In this document: piece by piece, positions 38,068-48,949 of the stretch
Layout of the letters: each line of letters begins with the position of its first letter
How positions within the stretch are numbered: position 1 is the stretch's first letter
NCBI GenBank assembly: GCA_963699835.1
Contig: CAVOVJ010000012.1
Location: 62,001 to 126,000, forward strand
Length of the DNA stretch: 64,000 nt
Direction of reading: 5' to 3'
Origin: BM003 sp963699835
GTDB lineage: Bacteria > Pseudomonadota > Gammaproteobacteria > Steroidobacterales > BM003
Made by a program: the position numbers and the translations under genes
The notes under the pieces: model-generated
Seen by the model: the letters and a program-made list of their open reading frames with translations, nothing else
Told to the model about the DNA's origin: nothing
Database searches by the model: none

Positions 38068-38262
38068 CCTTTGTCGAAAATGTTGGCAGCCGCGGCGCAC
38101 CTTGTTCGGACGCCACAGCCGACGGTCCGTTTTCGACTGAAGGGATGATAAAGGAAGGGCCGACCTGACCCCAGCGGTGAGCGTAACGGACGCGCGCCAG
38201 GCGGTCGACGCTGGCCGGCACGTCGCAATAGCGAACAGACTGCATACGATCAGGGGTGGCAA

Positions 38263-39723
38263 ATGAAGCAGTTTCAGCATTTCATCAATGGCGCATACTG
38301 TGATTCGGTCAGCGGCAGGACCTTTGACAATGTCGCGCCGGCTACGGGCAGTGTGATTGGACAGGTTCATGAAGCTGGCCGCGAGGAGGTCGACGCGGCA
38401 GTTGCTGCCGCACGCAGCGCGCTCGGTGGTGAATGGGGCGGGCTCGGCGTGGAACGACGCTGCGAACTTCTGTACCGCGTGGCGGATGGCATCAACAATC
38501 GCTTCAACGAATTCCTTGAAGCCGAGTGCGCCGACACCGGCAAGCCGTATTCCCTGGCCAGCCATATCGACATTCCGCGCGGCGCGGCCAATTTCAAGGT
38601 TTTTGCCGACACGGTTCGCAACTCTGCCAATAAATCTTTCCAAACCGCGACACCGGACGGACAAGGCGCGATCAATTATGCGATTCACGTGCCGAAAGGC
38701 GTTATCGCGGTGGTCTGTCCGTGGAACTTGCCTCTGCTGTTGATGACCTGGAAAGTCGGCCCGGCGCTTGCTTGTGGCAACACCGTGGTTGTGAAGCCCT
38801 CGGAGGAGACACCGGCGACGGCGACCCTGCTTGGAGAGGTCATGAACGAGGCGGGTATTCCCGCAGGTGTCTACAACGTCGTACATGGATTCGGTCCGCA
38901 GTCGGCCGGTGCATTTCTGACCGAGCACGGTGGGGTGGACGCAATCACATTTACCGGTGAAACCCGAACCGGCGAGGCGATAATGCGGGCCGCTGCGACC
39001 GGTGTTCGCGACGTTTCTTTCGAACTCGGCGGTAAAAATCCTGGGATCGTTTTTGCCGATTGCGATATGGACAAGGCAATCGAGGGCAGTCTCAGATCGG
39101 TATTCGCCAACTGTGGACAGGTGTGTCTCGGCACCGAAAGACTGTATGTGCAAAGGCCGATCTTCGACGAGTTCGTGGCGCGCTTGAGAACGGGTGCTCA
39201 GGCGTTGCGCCTCGGCCGCCCTGAAGATCCTGAAACCAATCTCGGTCCGCTGGTGAGCGAGACGCATCGGCAAAAGGTACTGTCCTACTTCCGGCTGGCC
39301 GTCGAGGAGGGCGCCACAGTCGTTTGCGGCGGCGGCGTGCCCGATATGGAGGACGAACTCAGCGCTGGCTGCTGGGTGCAACCGACGATCTGGACCGGTC
39401 TCGGCGAAGACGCGCGCGTTGTCCGCGAGGAGATATTCGGGCCGTGTTGTCATGTCCAGCCCTTCGACGACGAGGATGAGGCCGTCGCGCTTGCCAACGA
39501 TACCGATTACGGGCTTGCGGCGGCTGTCTGGACCGAGAATGTGTCGCGCGCGCATCGAGTGGCGGCCAGGATGGAGGCGGGGATCACCTGGGTGAACAGC
39601 TGGTTCCTGCGCGATCTCAGAACTCCGTTCGGCGGCATGAAGCAGTCGGGTATCGGCCGCGAGGGTGGCGAATATTCGCTGGAGTTTTATACCGAGACGA
39701 AAAATATCTGCGTGAAGCTCTGA
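38263..39723 (+). CDS. 2-hydroxymuconic (or 2-aminomuconic) semialdehyde dehydrogenase
   Basis: A 486-residue NAD-dependent aldehyde dehydrogenase. The catalytic cysteine is in FANCGQVCLGTERLY (about residue 287) and the glutamate in FELGGKNPGIVFADCD. The block SHIDIPRGAANFKVFAD and the C-terminus REGGEYSLEFYTETKNICVKL strongly match XylG/DmpC-type enzymes, which oxidise the ring-cleavage semialdehyde to 2-hydroxymuconate. The close relatives acting on 2-aminomuconic semialdehyde cannot be excluded. It is the first gene of the meta-pathway cluster, opposite the GntR gene. Confidence 0.88.
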   Translation: MKQFQHFINGAYCDSVSGRTFDNVAPATGSVIGQVHEAGREEVDAAVAAARSALGGEWGGLGVERRCELLYRVADGINNRFNEFLEAECADTGKPYSLASHIDIPRGAANFKVFADTVRNSANKSFQTATPDGQGAINYAIHVPKGVIAVVCPWNLPLLLMTWKVGPALACGNTVVVKPSEETPATATLLGEVMNEAGIPAGVYNVVHGFGPQSAGAFLTEHGGVDAITFTGETRTGEAIMRAAATGVRDVSFELGGKNPGIVFADCDMDKAIEGSLRSVFANCGQVCLGTERLYVQRPIFDEFVARLRTGAQALRLGRPEDPETNLGPLVSETHRQKVLSYFRLAVEEGATVVCGGGVPDMEDELSAGCWVQPTIWTGLGEDARVVREEIFGPCCHVQPFDDEDEAVALANDTDYGLAAAVWTENVSRAHRVAARMEAGITWVNSWFLRDLRTPFGGMKQSGIGREGGEYSLEFYTETKNICVKL

Positions 39724-39742
39724 ACCGGAGAACGTTGACGCT

Positions 39743-40528
39743 ATGGAAGCAATCAGGATCGACCAGTACGGCGACGAGCTATACAGCGCCCTGCGCGAGC
39801 GGCGAATGATTGCGCCATTAACCGAGCGTGAACCGCAAATAACGATCGCGGATGCTTATGGCGTGTCCTTGCGCCTGCTGCAGCGACGCAAGGCCGACGG
39901 CGAAGTTGTCATAGGTAAGAAAATTGGTGTTACCAGCAAGGCGGTGCAAAACATGCTTGGCGTACATCGCCCCGATTTCGGATACCTGACAGATCGGATG
40001 GTCTATTCCACGGGCGACGATGTGGCGGTCGGTGAAGAAATGATCCAGCCGCGCGCAGAAGGGGAGATCGCGTTCATTTTGAAGCAGGATCTTACCGGGC
40101 CGGGTGTAACCAATGCCGAGGTGATGGCCGCGACTGCTGGAGTGATGGCCTGTTTCGAAATCGTCGATTCGCGTATTCGCAACTGGGAAATAAAGATCCA
40201 GGACACAATTGCCGACAACGCCTCCTGCGGCGTATTCGTGCTTGGAGACGCGCTTGTCGACCCGAACGATGTCGATTTGACGACCTGCGGTATGGTGCTG
40301 GAAAAGAACGGTGAAATCGTTGCGACCGGGGCCGGCGCAGCCGCGCTCGGTTCGCCGGTCAATGCGGTGGCCTGGCTGGCCAATACACTGGGCGAATACG
40401 GAATCGGATTGCGTGCCGGCGAGGTAATTTTGTCGGGTTCTTTGGCTCCGTTGATTCCGATCGTGGCAGGCGATTCGATGCATATGCGGATCGGTGGTAT
40501 CGGTAGTGCCGCGGTTAGATTCGTCTAG
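39743..40528 (+). CDS. 2-hydroxypenta-2,4-dienoate hydratase (2-keto-4-pentenoate hydratase)
   Basis: A 261-residue enzyme adding water to 2-hydroxypentadienoate to form 4-hydroxy-2-oxovalerate. The sequence follows XylJ/DmpE closely: KKIGVTSKAVQNMLGVH, PDFGYLTDRMVYSTG, QPRAEGEIAFILKQDL, DTIADNASCGVFVLGD and the end MRIGGIGSAAVRFV. A related gene at 42540 is the decarboxylase type; the two differ in these signature blocks. It lies 19 bases after the dehydrogenase. Confidence 0.88.
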   Translation: MEAIRIDQYGDELYSALRERRMIAPLTEREPQITIADAYGVSLRLLQRRKADGEVVIGKKIGVTSKAVQNMLGVHRPDFGYLTDRMVYSTGDDVAVGEEMIQPRAEGEIAFILKQDLTGPGVTNAEVMAATAGVMACFEIVDSRIRNWEIKIQDTIADNASCGVFVLGDALVDPNDVDLTTCGMVLEKNGEIVATGAGAAALGSPVNAVAWLANTLGEYGIGLRAGEVILSGSLAPLIPIVAGDSMHMRIGGIGSAAVRFV

Positions 40529-40562
40529 GGCTGAATGTGTTGAAACACACAAGGATGCACGG

Positions 40563-41469
40563 ATGAAAATAAATGCAGCTTTGATCGGCTCTGGCAACAT
40601 CGGCACGGACCTGTTGTACAAGGCGCTGAGAAGCGAATGGATCAATCCGGTCTGGATGGTCGGCATCGATCCCGATTCCGAAGGCCTTGCAAGGGCACGC
40701 GACAAAGGTTTGAAAACCACTCATGCCGGTGTCGACGGTTTGTTGCCGCATATAGAGGAGGACAATATCCAGATCGCTTTCGACGCGACATCTGCTTATG
40801 TTCACGCTGACAACGCGGCAAACTCGGGCACTCGGGGTACTGATGATCGATCTGACACCGGCCGCAATCGGTCCGTTTTGCGTGCCGGTGGTCAACCTCA
40901 AAGACCATGTCGGCAAGGAGGAAATGAACGTCAACATGGTGACCTGCGGGGGCCAGGCAACCATCCCGATGGTCGCCGCTGTCAGCCGCGTGCAAAAGGT
41001 CAGCTACGGCGAGATTATTGCGACCGTCGCCTCGAAATCGGCGGGTCCGGGCACGCGCAAGAACATTGACGAGTTCACCCGGACCACGGCGCAGGGCGTC
41101 GAGGATGTGGGCGGCGCGGCGAAAGGCAAGGCGATCATCATCCTCAATCCGGCCGAGCCACCGCTGATCATGCGCGACACCGTGCATTGCCTGACCGAGG
41201 ACGTGCCTGATGAGGATGCGATCCGGGAGTCGGTCAACGCGATGATCGCGGAGGTACAGAAGTATGTGCCGGGTTACCGGCTGGTCAACGGGCCGGTCTT
41301 CGACGGTCACCGGGTCTCGATGTTTCTGCAGGTCGAGGGGCTTGGCGACTACCTGCCGAGATTCTCCGGCAACCTCGACATTATGACGGCGGCGGCGCTG
41401 CGCACCGCGGAGTTATTCGCGGAGGAAATCGATAACGGCACGATTACGCTGCGAGCGGCGATCGCCTAG
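40563..41469 (+). pseudogene. acetaldehyde dehydrogenase (acylating), frame interrupted
   Basis: DmpF/XylQ/MhpF-type enzyme of about 300 residues converting acetaldehyde plus CoA to acetyl-CoA. The first frame (from ATG 40563, after AAGGATG) holds the NAD-binding INAALIGSGNIGTDLLYK and AFDATSAYVHADN. The rest (ALGVLMIDLTPAAIGPFCVP, the catalytic cysteine region NMVTCGGQATIPMVAA, NGPVFDGHRVS) is in another frame. The switch is near 40815-40822. Alignment with DmpF is best explained by loss of two bases in ..CAAACTCGG... It is probably channel-coupled to the aldolase that follows. Confidence 0.87.
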
Positions 41470-41479
41470 GGAGTCAAAC

Positions 41480-42515
41480 ATGGATCTTGTCAGGCAAAAA
41501 GGTCATATTGCACGACATGTGCCTGCGCGACGGCATGCATGCCAAGCGTCACCAGATCAGTATCGAGCAGATGGTCGCTGTCGCGACGGCGCTCGATGAA
41601 GCCGGCGTACCGTTGATCGAAGTCACCCACGGTGACGGGCTTGGTGGCGCGTCGATCAATTACGGGTTTCCGGCAAACAGCGATGAGGAATATCTGCAAC
41701 GCCGTTATTCCGCACATGAAGAACGCCCGGATTTCGGCGCTATTGCTGCCCGGAATCGGTACGGTCGATCATCTCAGGATGGCCAGGGACTGTGGTGTGC
41801 AGACGATCCGGGTCGCCACCCACTGTACCGAGGCGGACGTGTCCGAGCAGCATATTTCGCTCGCCCGCAGCTCGAAATGGACACTGTCGGGTTCCTGATG
41901 ATGGCTCACATGATTGAGCCCGACCGGGTGGTGGAGCAGGCGAAGCTGATGGAGAGCTACGGGGCCAACTGCATTTACTGCACCGATTCGGCGGGCTACA
42001 TGTTGCCGGACGATGTACCGCCCGGATCGGTGCGTTGCGCGACGGCGCTCGATCCGGCTACGGAGATCGGTTTTCACGGCCATCACAATCTGGCCATGGG
42101 CATTGCCAATTCGCTTGCCGCGATCGAGGCGGGCGCGAGTCGTATCGATGGCTCAGTGGCGGGGCTGGGCGCCGGCGCGGGCAATACCCCGCTCGAGGTT
42201 TTCGTCGCGGTGCTTGATCGCATGGGGGCGGAAACCGGCGTCGATACCTTCAGCCTGATGGACGTCGCCGAGGACGTTGTCGTTCCGATGATGGACCAGG
42301 CAATCAGGATAGACCGCGACTCACTGGTGCTGGGATATGCCGGCGTCTACTCGTCATTTTTGCTGCACGCGAAACGTGCTGCCGCGAAGTACGGCGTGCC
42401 GTCACACCAGATTCTGGTTGAGCTTGGCATGCGAAATACCATTGGGGGCCAGGAGGATATGATCGAGGATGTCGCCCTGAATCTTTTGAAACAACGCAAC
42501 GATGATGCCGCCTGA
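41480..42515 (+). pseudogene. 4-hydroxy-2-oxovalerate aldolase, frame interrupted up to three times
   Basis: DmpG/XylK/MhpE-type class II aldolase of about 345 residues, giving pyruvate and acetaldehyde. Start ATG 41480 gives MDL, and the continuation SGKKVILHDMCLRDGMHAKRHQ is one frame away (extra base near 41489). The middle block ARISALLLPGIGTVDHL and RVATHCTEADVSEQH is in a second frame between about 41700 and 41888. The rest (MDTVGFLMMAHMI, GFHGHHNLAMGIANS, VGYAGVYSSFLLHAKRAA-like end) returns to the first. Metal ligands in THGDGLGG and HGHHN are present. The shifts (+1, +1, -1) look like sequencing indels. Confidence 0.87.
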
Positions 42516-42539
42516 ATGCCGAATTGCTAAGGACAACCG

Positions 42540-43328
42540 ATGAACCTGGACAAAGAGACTATCGCCAAACTGGCCGAGCATGTAGAGAACGCCGAGCTCA
42601 ATCGTCAGGAGATTGTCAAAATCACCGATGACTACCCGGATATGGACTATGAGGATGCGTATGCAATTCAATATGCGATCCGGGCTCGCAAGGAAGCTCG
42701 CGGCACGCGTATTGCGGGTCTCAAGATGGGACTGACCTCGCGTGCCAAGATGAAGCAAATGGGTGTTGAACAACCGGTGTTCGGTTTTCTTACCGACTAC
42801 GGGTCCTTTGCGGAAGGCGCCGAGATTGACACCAGCCGGTTTATCCATCCCCGCATAGAGGCGGAGGTGGCGATGGTAACAAAGTCTGCCCTGCGCGGGC
42901 CGGGTTGCCATATTGGCAGTGCGCTTGCAGCTATTGATTTCGTCATTCCTGCTGTCGAGATCATTGATTCGCGCTACAAGGACTTTCGTTTCGATCTGAA
43001 AAGCGTCATTGCCGACAATACCTCCGCTGCGGGGTATGTGACCGGTGGGCGCATGGCACGCCCCGAGACTCTCGATCTTCCCGTCCTGGGCGTCGTACTC
43101 GAGAAGAATGGCGAGATTGTTGAACTCGGAGCAGGCGCCGCCGTTCTCGGTCATCCGGCGGCAAGTGTGGCGATGCTGGCAAATATGCTGGCCGAGCGTG
43201 GCGAAGAGATTCCGCCCGGGACATTCATCATGACCGGTGGTATTACCGCTGCGGTCGCTGTGGAGGCGGGGGACAACATCTGCGTTCGCTACCAGGATCT
43301 CGGCACGTTGGGATTCCGCTTCGTCTGA
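42540..43328 (+). CDS. 4-oxalocrotonate (2-oxo-3-hexenedioate) decarboxylase
   Basis: 262 residues. It decarboxylates 2-oxo-3-hexenedioate to 2-hydroxypentadienoate, the substrate of the hydratase encoded upstream. The sequence tracks XylI/DmpH: GLKMGLTSRAKMKQMGV, PVFGFLTDYGSF, HPRIEAEVAMVTK, GRMARPETLDLPVLGVVLEKNGEIVELGAGAAVLGHP and TGGITAAVAVEAGDNICVRY. No 4-oxalocrotonate tautomerase gene (about 60 codons) is found next to it, which fits a 2-aminomuconate route where a deaminase gives oxalocrotonate directly. Confidence 0.9.
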   Translation: MNLDKETIAKLAEHVENAELNRQEIVKITDDYPDMDYEDAYAIQYAIRARKEARGTRIAGLKMGLTSRAKMKQMGVEQPVFGFLTDYGSFAEGAEIDTSRFIHPRIEAEVAMVTKSALRGPGCHIGSALAAIDFVIPAVEIIDSRYKDFRFDLKSVIADNTSAAGYVTGGRMARPETLDLPVLGVVLEKNGEIVELGAGAAVLGHPAASVAMLANMLAERGEEIPPGTFIMTGGITAAVAVEAGDNICVRYQDLGTLGFRFV

Positions 43329-43617
43329 ATCCGCGGCGCGACTCTGGCCATCGCGGCGGGGAGTTCCGCAGACAGAGAGTCCCGTTGATTATGCTGGGCT
43401 CACCTGCTGAAGCCCCTTCTTCTGCTCACTCGGTCGCTCCTGGAACGGTGAAGTGGGTCGGCTGGCACGTGCGTGCAGTCTGCGCCAGTTTTGATGCTGT
43501 TGTATCTGTCCTTCACATTCCGAGCGTCGATCCGCGTCGCAGACCCGGTTCAGCGGGCATTCGATCTGTGCCAAGTTAGTATCTGCCGGTTCACCGTGGG
43601 AACATAATGGGCGTGAA
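43329..43617. other. intergenic region after the meta-pathway genes
   Basis: About 290 bases without a supported gene or convincing terminator. A short plus-strand open frame (43385-43579) has no recognisable features. No tautomerase-like peptide starting with proline after the initiator methionine was found. Confidence 0.35.
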
Positions 43618-43864
43618 ATGGATTTCTCTCTTAAAAACAAGCCTGCTGATATACCCCGCTTCCGCAAATCCTCGACGGTGCAGTTGTTGTTTGTCGCGGA
43701 ACCTTTCTTCGTCGAAACTCAGGAAGGGGCGATAACGATATCACCCGAGACGGTCGATGACTGGGACGAAGGTTATTACGTAGCCTATCCGGATGATGGC
43801 AGTAAGCCTTATGCAATCGCGACCTTCGTAGGTACGTGCCAACTACGTGGCGGTGGAAGACTGA
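43618..43864 (+). pseudogene. small hypothetical protein, frame disturbed near its end
   Basis: The first 70 residues look protein-like (EPFFVETQEGAITISP, then EGYYVAYPDDGSKPYAIA). In the frame as read, the sequence then runs on to 44025 into the next gene's antisense. If a 4-base GGTA copy at about 43831-43834 is removed (the local sequence is CGTAGGTACGT), the frame continues as FVRANYVAVED and stops at 43864. That short aromatic ending is natural for this type of small domain. No function is recognised. The coding call is tentative. Confidence 0.45.
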
Positions 43865-43978
43865 ACCAATTCCGATATTTCCTGATTCACAAGGCCAGTA
43901 CCCGGTGCGCTAAAAAGAGGCAGACGGACGCGACAAGGCTTAAGTGCCGGCCGGAATTCGTGCTCTTGAACCGGCAGA

Positions 43979-45322
43979 TCAGGCAAAGATGGGCAGCACA
44001 TCTTCGGCGAACGGGAATTGAGTGACGACCTGTGGCCGTTGTGCGATGCCGAGAAGATCGCGCATCGCCTGGTGCACGTACTCGGGCGACAGCCTGACCC
44101 CCTGCGGATCCGGCTGCAGCGTGTTGAGGTCGAGTTCCAGCGAGACCTGGTTGCTGTCGGTGCCGCCAACGACGCGGTTGCCCGCGGCAAAATTCGGACC
44201 CGCCCACACCATGACGCTTCCATGCGACCAATGGTCCTTGCCGGCGTTGGCGTTGTAGCGGTTGGTACGGGCAAAATCGGAACCGATCATAATGACGAGT
44301 TTGTCGCCCAGCCCGCGCGCCGTTGCATCGGTGATGATGTTGTCGACACCGGCCAGAAAATGCATCAGCCGCGGGTAATGAGAGACATCGTGATTGCCGT
44401 GGGTGTCGAAGCCGCCAAGGCGTATCTGTGCCGCGGCGCCGGCGCCGGCCTCGAATGCTGAGAAGGCGACCTGGGCCTGCTGGAACAGGTTCCTCGCCGC
44501 GCCAAAGCGCTGACCATAGGCATTAGGCCGAGGTGCGTTTTCGAGCTTCTCGATAAAGGTCGCGATCGTCGAGCTGTCGATTCCGCGGATGTCACTGAAG
44601 TCGGACAAAACCCGGCGGATTCGTAGGAGCCGCTGTTCGTCGAGCTGACGCTGTCGCCGCTCACCCGCTGCACTGTTGACCAGTTGCGACACGAGCGCCG
44701 GGCATATACGTATTGCTATTATCGACGTCGATCCGGTCAGGATAAGCGATTTCCTTGATCGATCTCAGGTTGTCATTGCGAATGATTGCGCGCGGCGCGA
44801 CACCCGCCGTCTGGGCCGACTCGCCGGTACTGTTCGCTATGAACGGCAGTGGTGCGTCGGGAGCCAGCTCGGCGGCGGCCAGCGCCGCCGATGGCAGGAT
44901 AGAACCGTGTGCGGGTGCCGGTCCAGCTTGCGGCACGACCGATCGAGTGCGATCCGGTGGCGTAGTCAATGCCGTTGATCACGGTCAGGCGCTGGAAATG
45001 GGCATCGAAGAACTGCTTGTTCGTGTAAAGGCCGTCGATGAAATTGGAACCGCCCGGCTAAGAACGAATCCGGTGGCGGCGCATAGCGGATGTTGCCGGC
45101 TCTGCCGATATCGGCAGGATCGTAGTTGTTGATATTCCCGTCCGGTCCGTTGCCCCGTCCCTTCGGATCACAGAAGCTGGTCGGATCCCATCCCCCATTG
45201 GCCTCGATCATCAACAGGAACGGCCCCTGGTAGGGTCCCTGTTGCGCCAGTGCGAGACGCATCGGGCCACACATCATCGTGGTGGCTGCGGCCGACATTC
45301 GAATGAAGTCACGTCTGTTCAT
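43979..45322 (-). pseudogene. DUF1501 family protein (Tat-exported), frame interrupted three times
   Basis: About 447 residues once repaired. The N-terminus from 45322 has a Tat-like leader (NRRDFIRMSAAATTMM). The continuing DUF1501 sequence is then spread over other frames: GSNFIDGLYTNKQFFDAH and TGSHSIGRAASWTG; next ALAAAELAPDAPLPFIANSTG; last the long C-terminal frame with IRLGGFDTHGNH, MIGSDFARTNRYN and KDHWSHGSVMVWAG. These are hallmarks of the family (sulfatase/alkaline-phosphatase-like fold). Net +1 shifts lie near 45055, 44890 and 44700, each at a short G/C run. It follows the HYR-cytochrome gene by 22 bases and is probably co-expressed. Confidence 0.85.
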
Positions 45323-45344
45323 GTGATGGATCCCGGAGGTTCTG

Positions 45345-48300
45345 TTAGTGATAGAAGAAGCGGTAGTCGGACAGCAGATAGGTGACGACAGCCATCCACG
45401 GGATCACGGTACCGTTGACGTCGTTTGCGCCACCGCCGCCGCGGCAGGCACCCGGGATAGCAGTCTCGCCCGTTGCGCGTGCAGCAAGGAACAACGCCAG
45501 CGACTCCTCGATTTCCGGATCCGCCAGTGCCAGGTCCTCGCCAAGCAGATGACGATGGAGGAACTGGATGTTGCGGCGAATCCGGTCCGCGCCAGCGGCC
45601 GTGTCCGGATCATCGTTGACCGAGGCGATCGGGAACAGGATGCCGCCGTCGTTCAGGTCCGCAGCTACCCGCTCACAGGCGATCTGGTTGGCGATTCGCA
45701 GCTGTATCCCGTTGCTCAGCGCGTTGGCTTCGGTTGTACGCTTTATGATGTCTGCGGAGTCCAGGCCGCCATACAGCAACAGGTGTTCGCCCAGCAGCCC
45801 GCTACGTGTCTCCGGTCCTCTCCACTCGTAGTCCTCGCCAATGACCGCGGCGATCTTGCGACTGCAGTTCCTCGGGCGTCAGTCTCCTGCCGCTGCCCAA
45901 ATCCGGGAACTGGCTGGGATCGTCGCCGCTGGCAAGGTTCTGGCTGAGAAAATACGGCCCCATATGGATGTCGCGAATCAGCACTTTCAGGTTGTAATTG
46001 CTGGCCTGGAAGTTGAGTTTCAGCTGGCGCAGGTACTCGGTTGTGGCGGCCGACGTTGCCTCGATGCCGGTAAACCCTGTGAATATCGTGCGTACAGTCT
46101 TCTGCGCGAACCGATCGTCTGCCGCGAGACGATCGCTGAGCCATGCCAATGCCTGAGCAGATTCGCCGGCAGGCAATGCGTCGGCTTGGTTGACGGTGTA
46201 ACCTGGGTCAAGCATGTTGGGCACGCCATTGGTAAAACGGGTATTTTGCCAACGTAGGTCACCGCGATAAGCACCGCGGATAGCGCGGTTCTTAAACAGC
46301 CCTGCGACCGGGTCCATGACGTCGTGACAAACGGTGCATTGCGGATCCTCGTACGTGGGTACATCGCCGATCACGTTGTCGAGGTCCAGAGCATCGCGTG
46401 GTGCCAGGCCTTCGATTTCAATGCCAAGGAAATAGTCGAACACAACACTGGCGCGCTTGCGATTGAGGTTGGTATTGGTTGACTGATAGCGGTCGAGAAA
46501 CGCGTGCGTACCGAGTATGCCGGCATTGACGAATTCCAGGCCATCGCTCTGGAAGATCCGGTCAACCGGTCGGAAATCGTCGCGATCGTGATTGGCGGCA
46601 TTCCTGTCAGAGTCATACGGGAACGAGGGATCGCCTGCATCGACGCCGAATATCACCGCGGAGTACGGGTTTACCATCATGTAGTCGGCAGTGAGGATTT
46701 CGGTGAATGGGCGGTTGTTTCTGACCACGTAGGTAATCAGTTCCAGGGGCGCCCGGGCAAGTCCATAGTTGGCATCGCGTTTGCGGTCCGGGTTTTCATC
46801 GCGATAGAAATTTTCATTTTCGTAGCGATTTAGATCGAAGACCTGATCGGGGTTATTGCTGCTCGTGTACATCATGTCGGTCAGCAGCAGGTCGTTGTAG
46901 ATTTCCTTCAGACGCTGATAGAAGACATCCTCGTTCATCAGATCCTGGATGACCGGGGCCAGCTCGAGCAGGACTTCGTCCTGATCGTTGGCGGCCTCGA
47001 CGGCAGCGACCTCCGCCGGTTTCGGTACCCTCGAGCCGAGCGACATCGTTAGCTTGTAGAGTTGCTCGTAACCGCTGCCGAGTGCTGCGCCCTCTTCGAC
47101 AGGGGGCGGATCGGGAGTGCATACCGCGAGCTTGTCGACCAGGTTTTCTATCGCAATATAGTTTGGATCGGATTTGCCGAGGTCGCGGAACCGGTCGCCG
47201 CCACCGTGGCCCGCGCCACCAATTGCTTTAACGAGAATATTGGATTCGCCGTTGACATCGATTGCGGCGATCGTGCGGAACAAGGCGAAAGCCTCGGCGT
47301 CGTTACCCTCGAGATTGAATCCGTTGCCAGTGCTGACCGTATTCGGCGGAGTGTGGCATCTGGCGCAAATTCCGGGGGTATCGAGTATCGGATACACGGT
47401 GTCGGCGAAGTCGGGCTCCAGACTCGAACAGGCGAAGACTCCGACGTTGACCGTGACAAGCTGCGTTGCCGAGGCACTGTTTCCGCTTGCATCCGTAGCC
47501 GTCCAGGTGACTACCGTCGTGCCCAGCGGATATCCCTGCGCGGGAGCGTCGTTGCTAACGGCCGAGTTCGGATCGGCAAGGTCGGTAACGAAGGGTACGC
47601 CAACGGCTACCGGCGTCAGATTACCGCTCTGGATAACCGTGACATCAGCCGGTGCCTGGATGGTTGGGGCTGTAGTGTCGCTGATCAGGACACGCTGCGC
47701 GGCCATGACGCGGGACTGCGACGCATCGGTTGCGGTCCACGTTACGATCGTTTCTCCCACCGGGAAACCTGCGACCGGTGCATCGTTGGTGACTTCGACG
47801 TTACCGATCCCACCCTGTACCGCTGGTTGTCCAAGGACGACGACGCTGTTGACGGCAGTGGCTTCGCTCTGGATGTCGGCGGGGGCGGCAATACTCAGAT
47901 TACTGCCGCCGACGAGCGCGTTTATCGTTACGGTTTGTACGGCTGAACTGCGGTTGCCATTTGCGTCGGTTGCGGTCCAGGTAACGCTGGAGATGCCGAC
48001 CGGGAAGCCCTGACCGGGCGAATCGTTGGCGATTCGCGGGGTCGGGTCGGCCATGTCGCTGGCCTCTGCCACGCCGAGGTTCACGACTGTCAGTTCGCCC
48101 GGGCCTATTGCGTTTGTGACGATATCGGCCGGGGCCGAAAGTGCGGGTGGCGTCGTGTCGGTAATCAGGACTGTCTGTGTATCGCTGTCGCTGTTGCTCT
48201 GGCTATCGGTCGCGGTCCAGGTGACGACGGACTGTCCAACCGGGAATCCGTCGGCCGGTGCGTCATGCTCCACATCGACATCACCGTTCGCTCCGTCAAT

Positions 48301-48504
48301 CGAGGGCTGACCAAGATCGACCGCGGTATTTCGAGCGTTCGCTTCCCGCGTGATGTCCGTTGGCGCTGCGATTTCCAGTTTCGATGTGGGTTGGCTTACA
48401 GGGTCGCTGAATCCGGTATTGTCCAGTGCGTCTTCTGACCTGACGCAGCCGGAAACGGTCATCACTGTCAGCGTGGCAAGTAAGGCAATTCGCATGGCGT
48501 TCAT
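45345..48504 (-). pseudogene. HYR-repeat lipoprotein with c-type heme sites, frame interrupted once
   Basis: About 1050 residues when repaired. The signal has a lipobox (VMTVSGC). Residues about 43-355 are four immunoglobulin-like HYR repeats, each containing GFPVG(x)nVTWTATD. A single-heme cytochrome-like segment follows (CARCH, about residue 382), then a long helical region and a second CTVCH site before DPVAGLFKNRAIRG. The first frame runs to 45802. An extra base near 45855 (after TPEELQS) shifts to the second frame, which continues KIAAVIGEDYEW and ends SDYRFFYH. The architecture resembles planctomycete-type cytochrome/DUF1501 pairs. A surface or periplasmic location is inferred; function unknown. 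Confidence 0.75.
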
Positions 48505-48949
48505 TGAGGTCGGCTTTCCTCTTCAGGCGCAAAGGTCTGTCTGTCGGCTGGCTTCCGACGGTCTGCACTATACGGTTCATCGGAGAAAAAAAATGCGATG
48601 ACGGTCTCAATCAGGATATCGATTATGTCGAGTCGGAGTGGCTTCGTAACGGCTAAAGACAAGCCCCGTTGTCCGGTGCCAGAAGCGCAACATAATTTTC
48701 GCTTAGGGAGCCAGCTGACGGCCTGTATTCGCGAACTCATTCGTGATCTTGTGATCTGGCTCACGCCAGCTTTTTTCTCAATGGTTTCGAATTCGTTTCA
48801 GAGCGAGGAAGTGTTATGTCGCATTTTGCCGACAACACAGAACGTCGGTTCGAGGCCGGAATTGTCAGGATTATGTAATCGCACTCGCCAGGGTCGCCGG
48901 CGCCCAGCTAATTGCCGGTTGCCGACGAACATTGATTGGGTCAACGGAA
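48505..48949. other. 445-base region without a confident gene
   Basis: Lies between the divergent HYR-lipoprotein gene and the electron-transfer cluster, so it should hold promoters for both. Short open frames (plus 48598-48969, minus 48501-48764) lack recognisable features. The segment near 48740-48860 is somewhat A/T-richer than the surroundings. No repeat or operator was identified. Confidence 0.35.
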
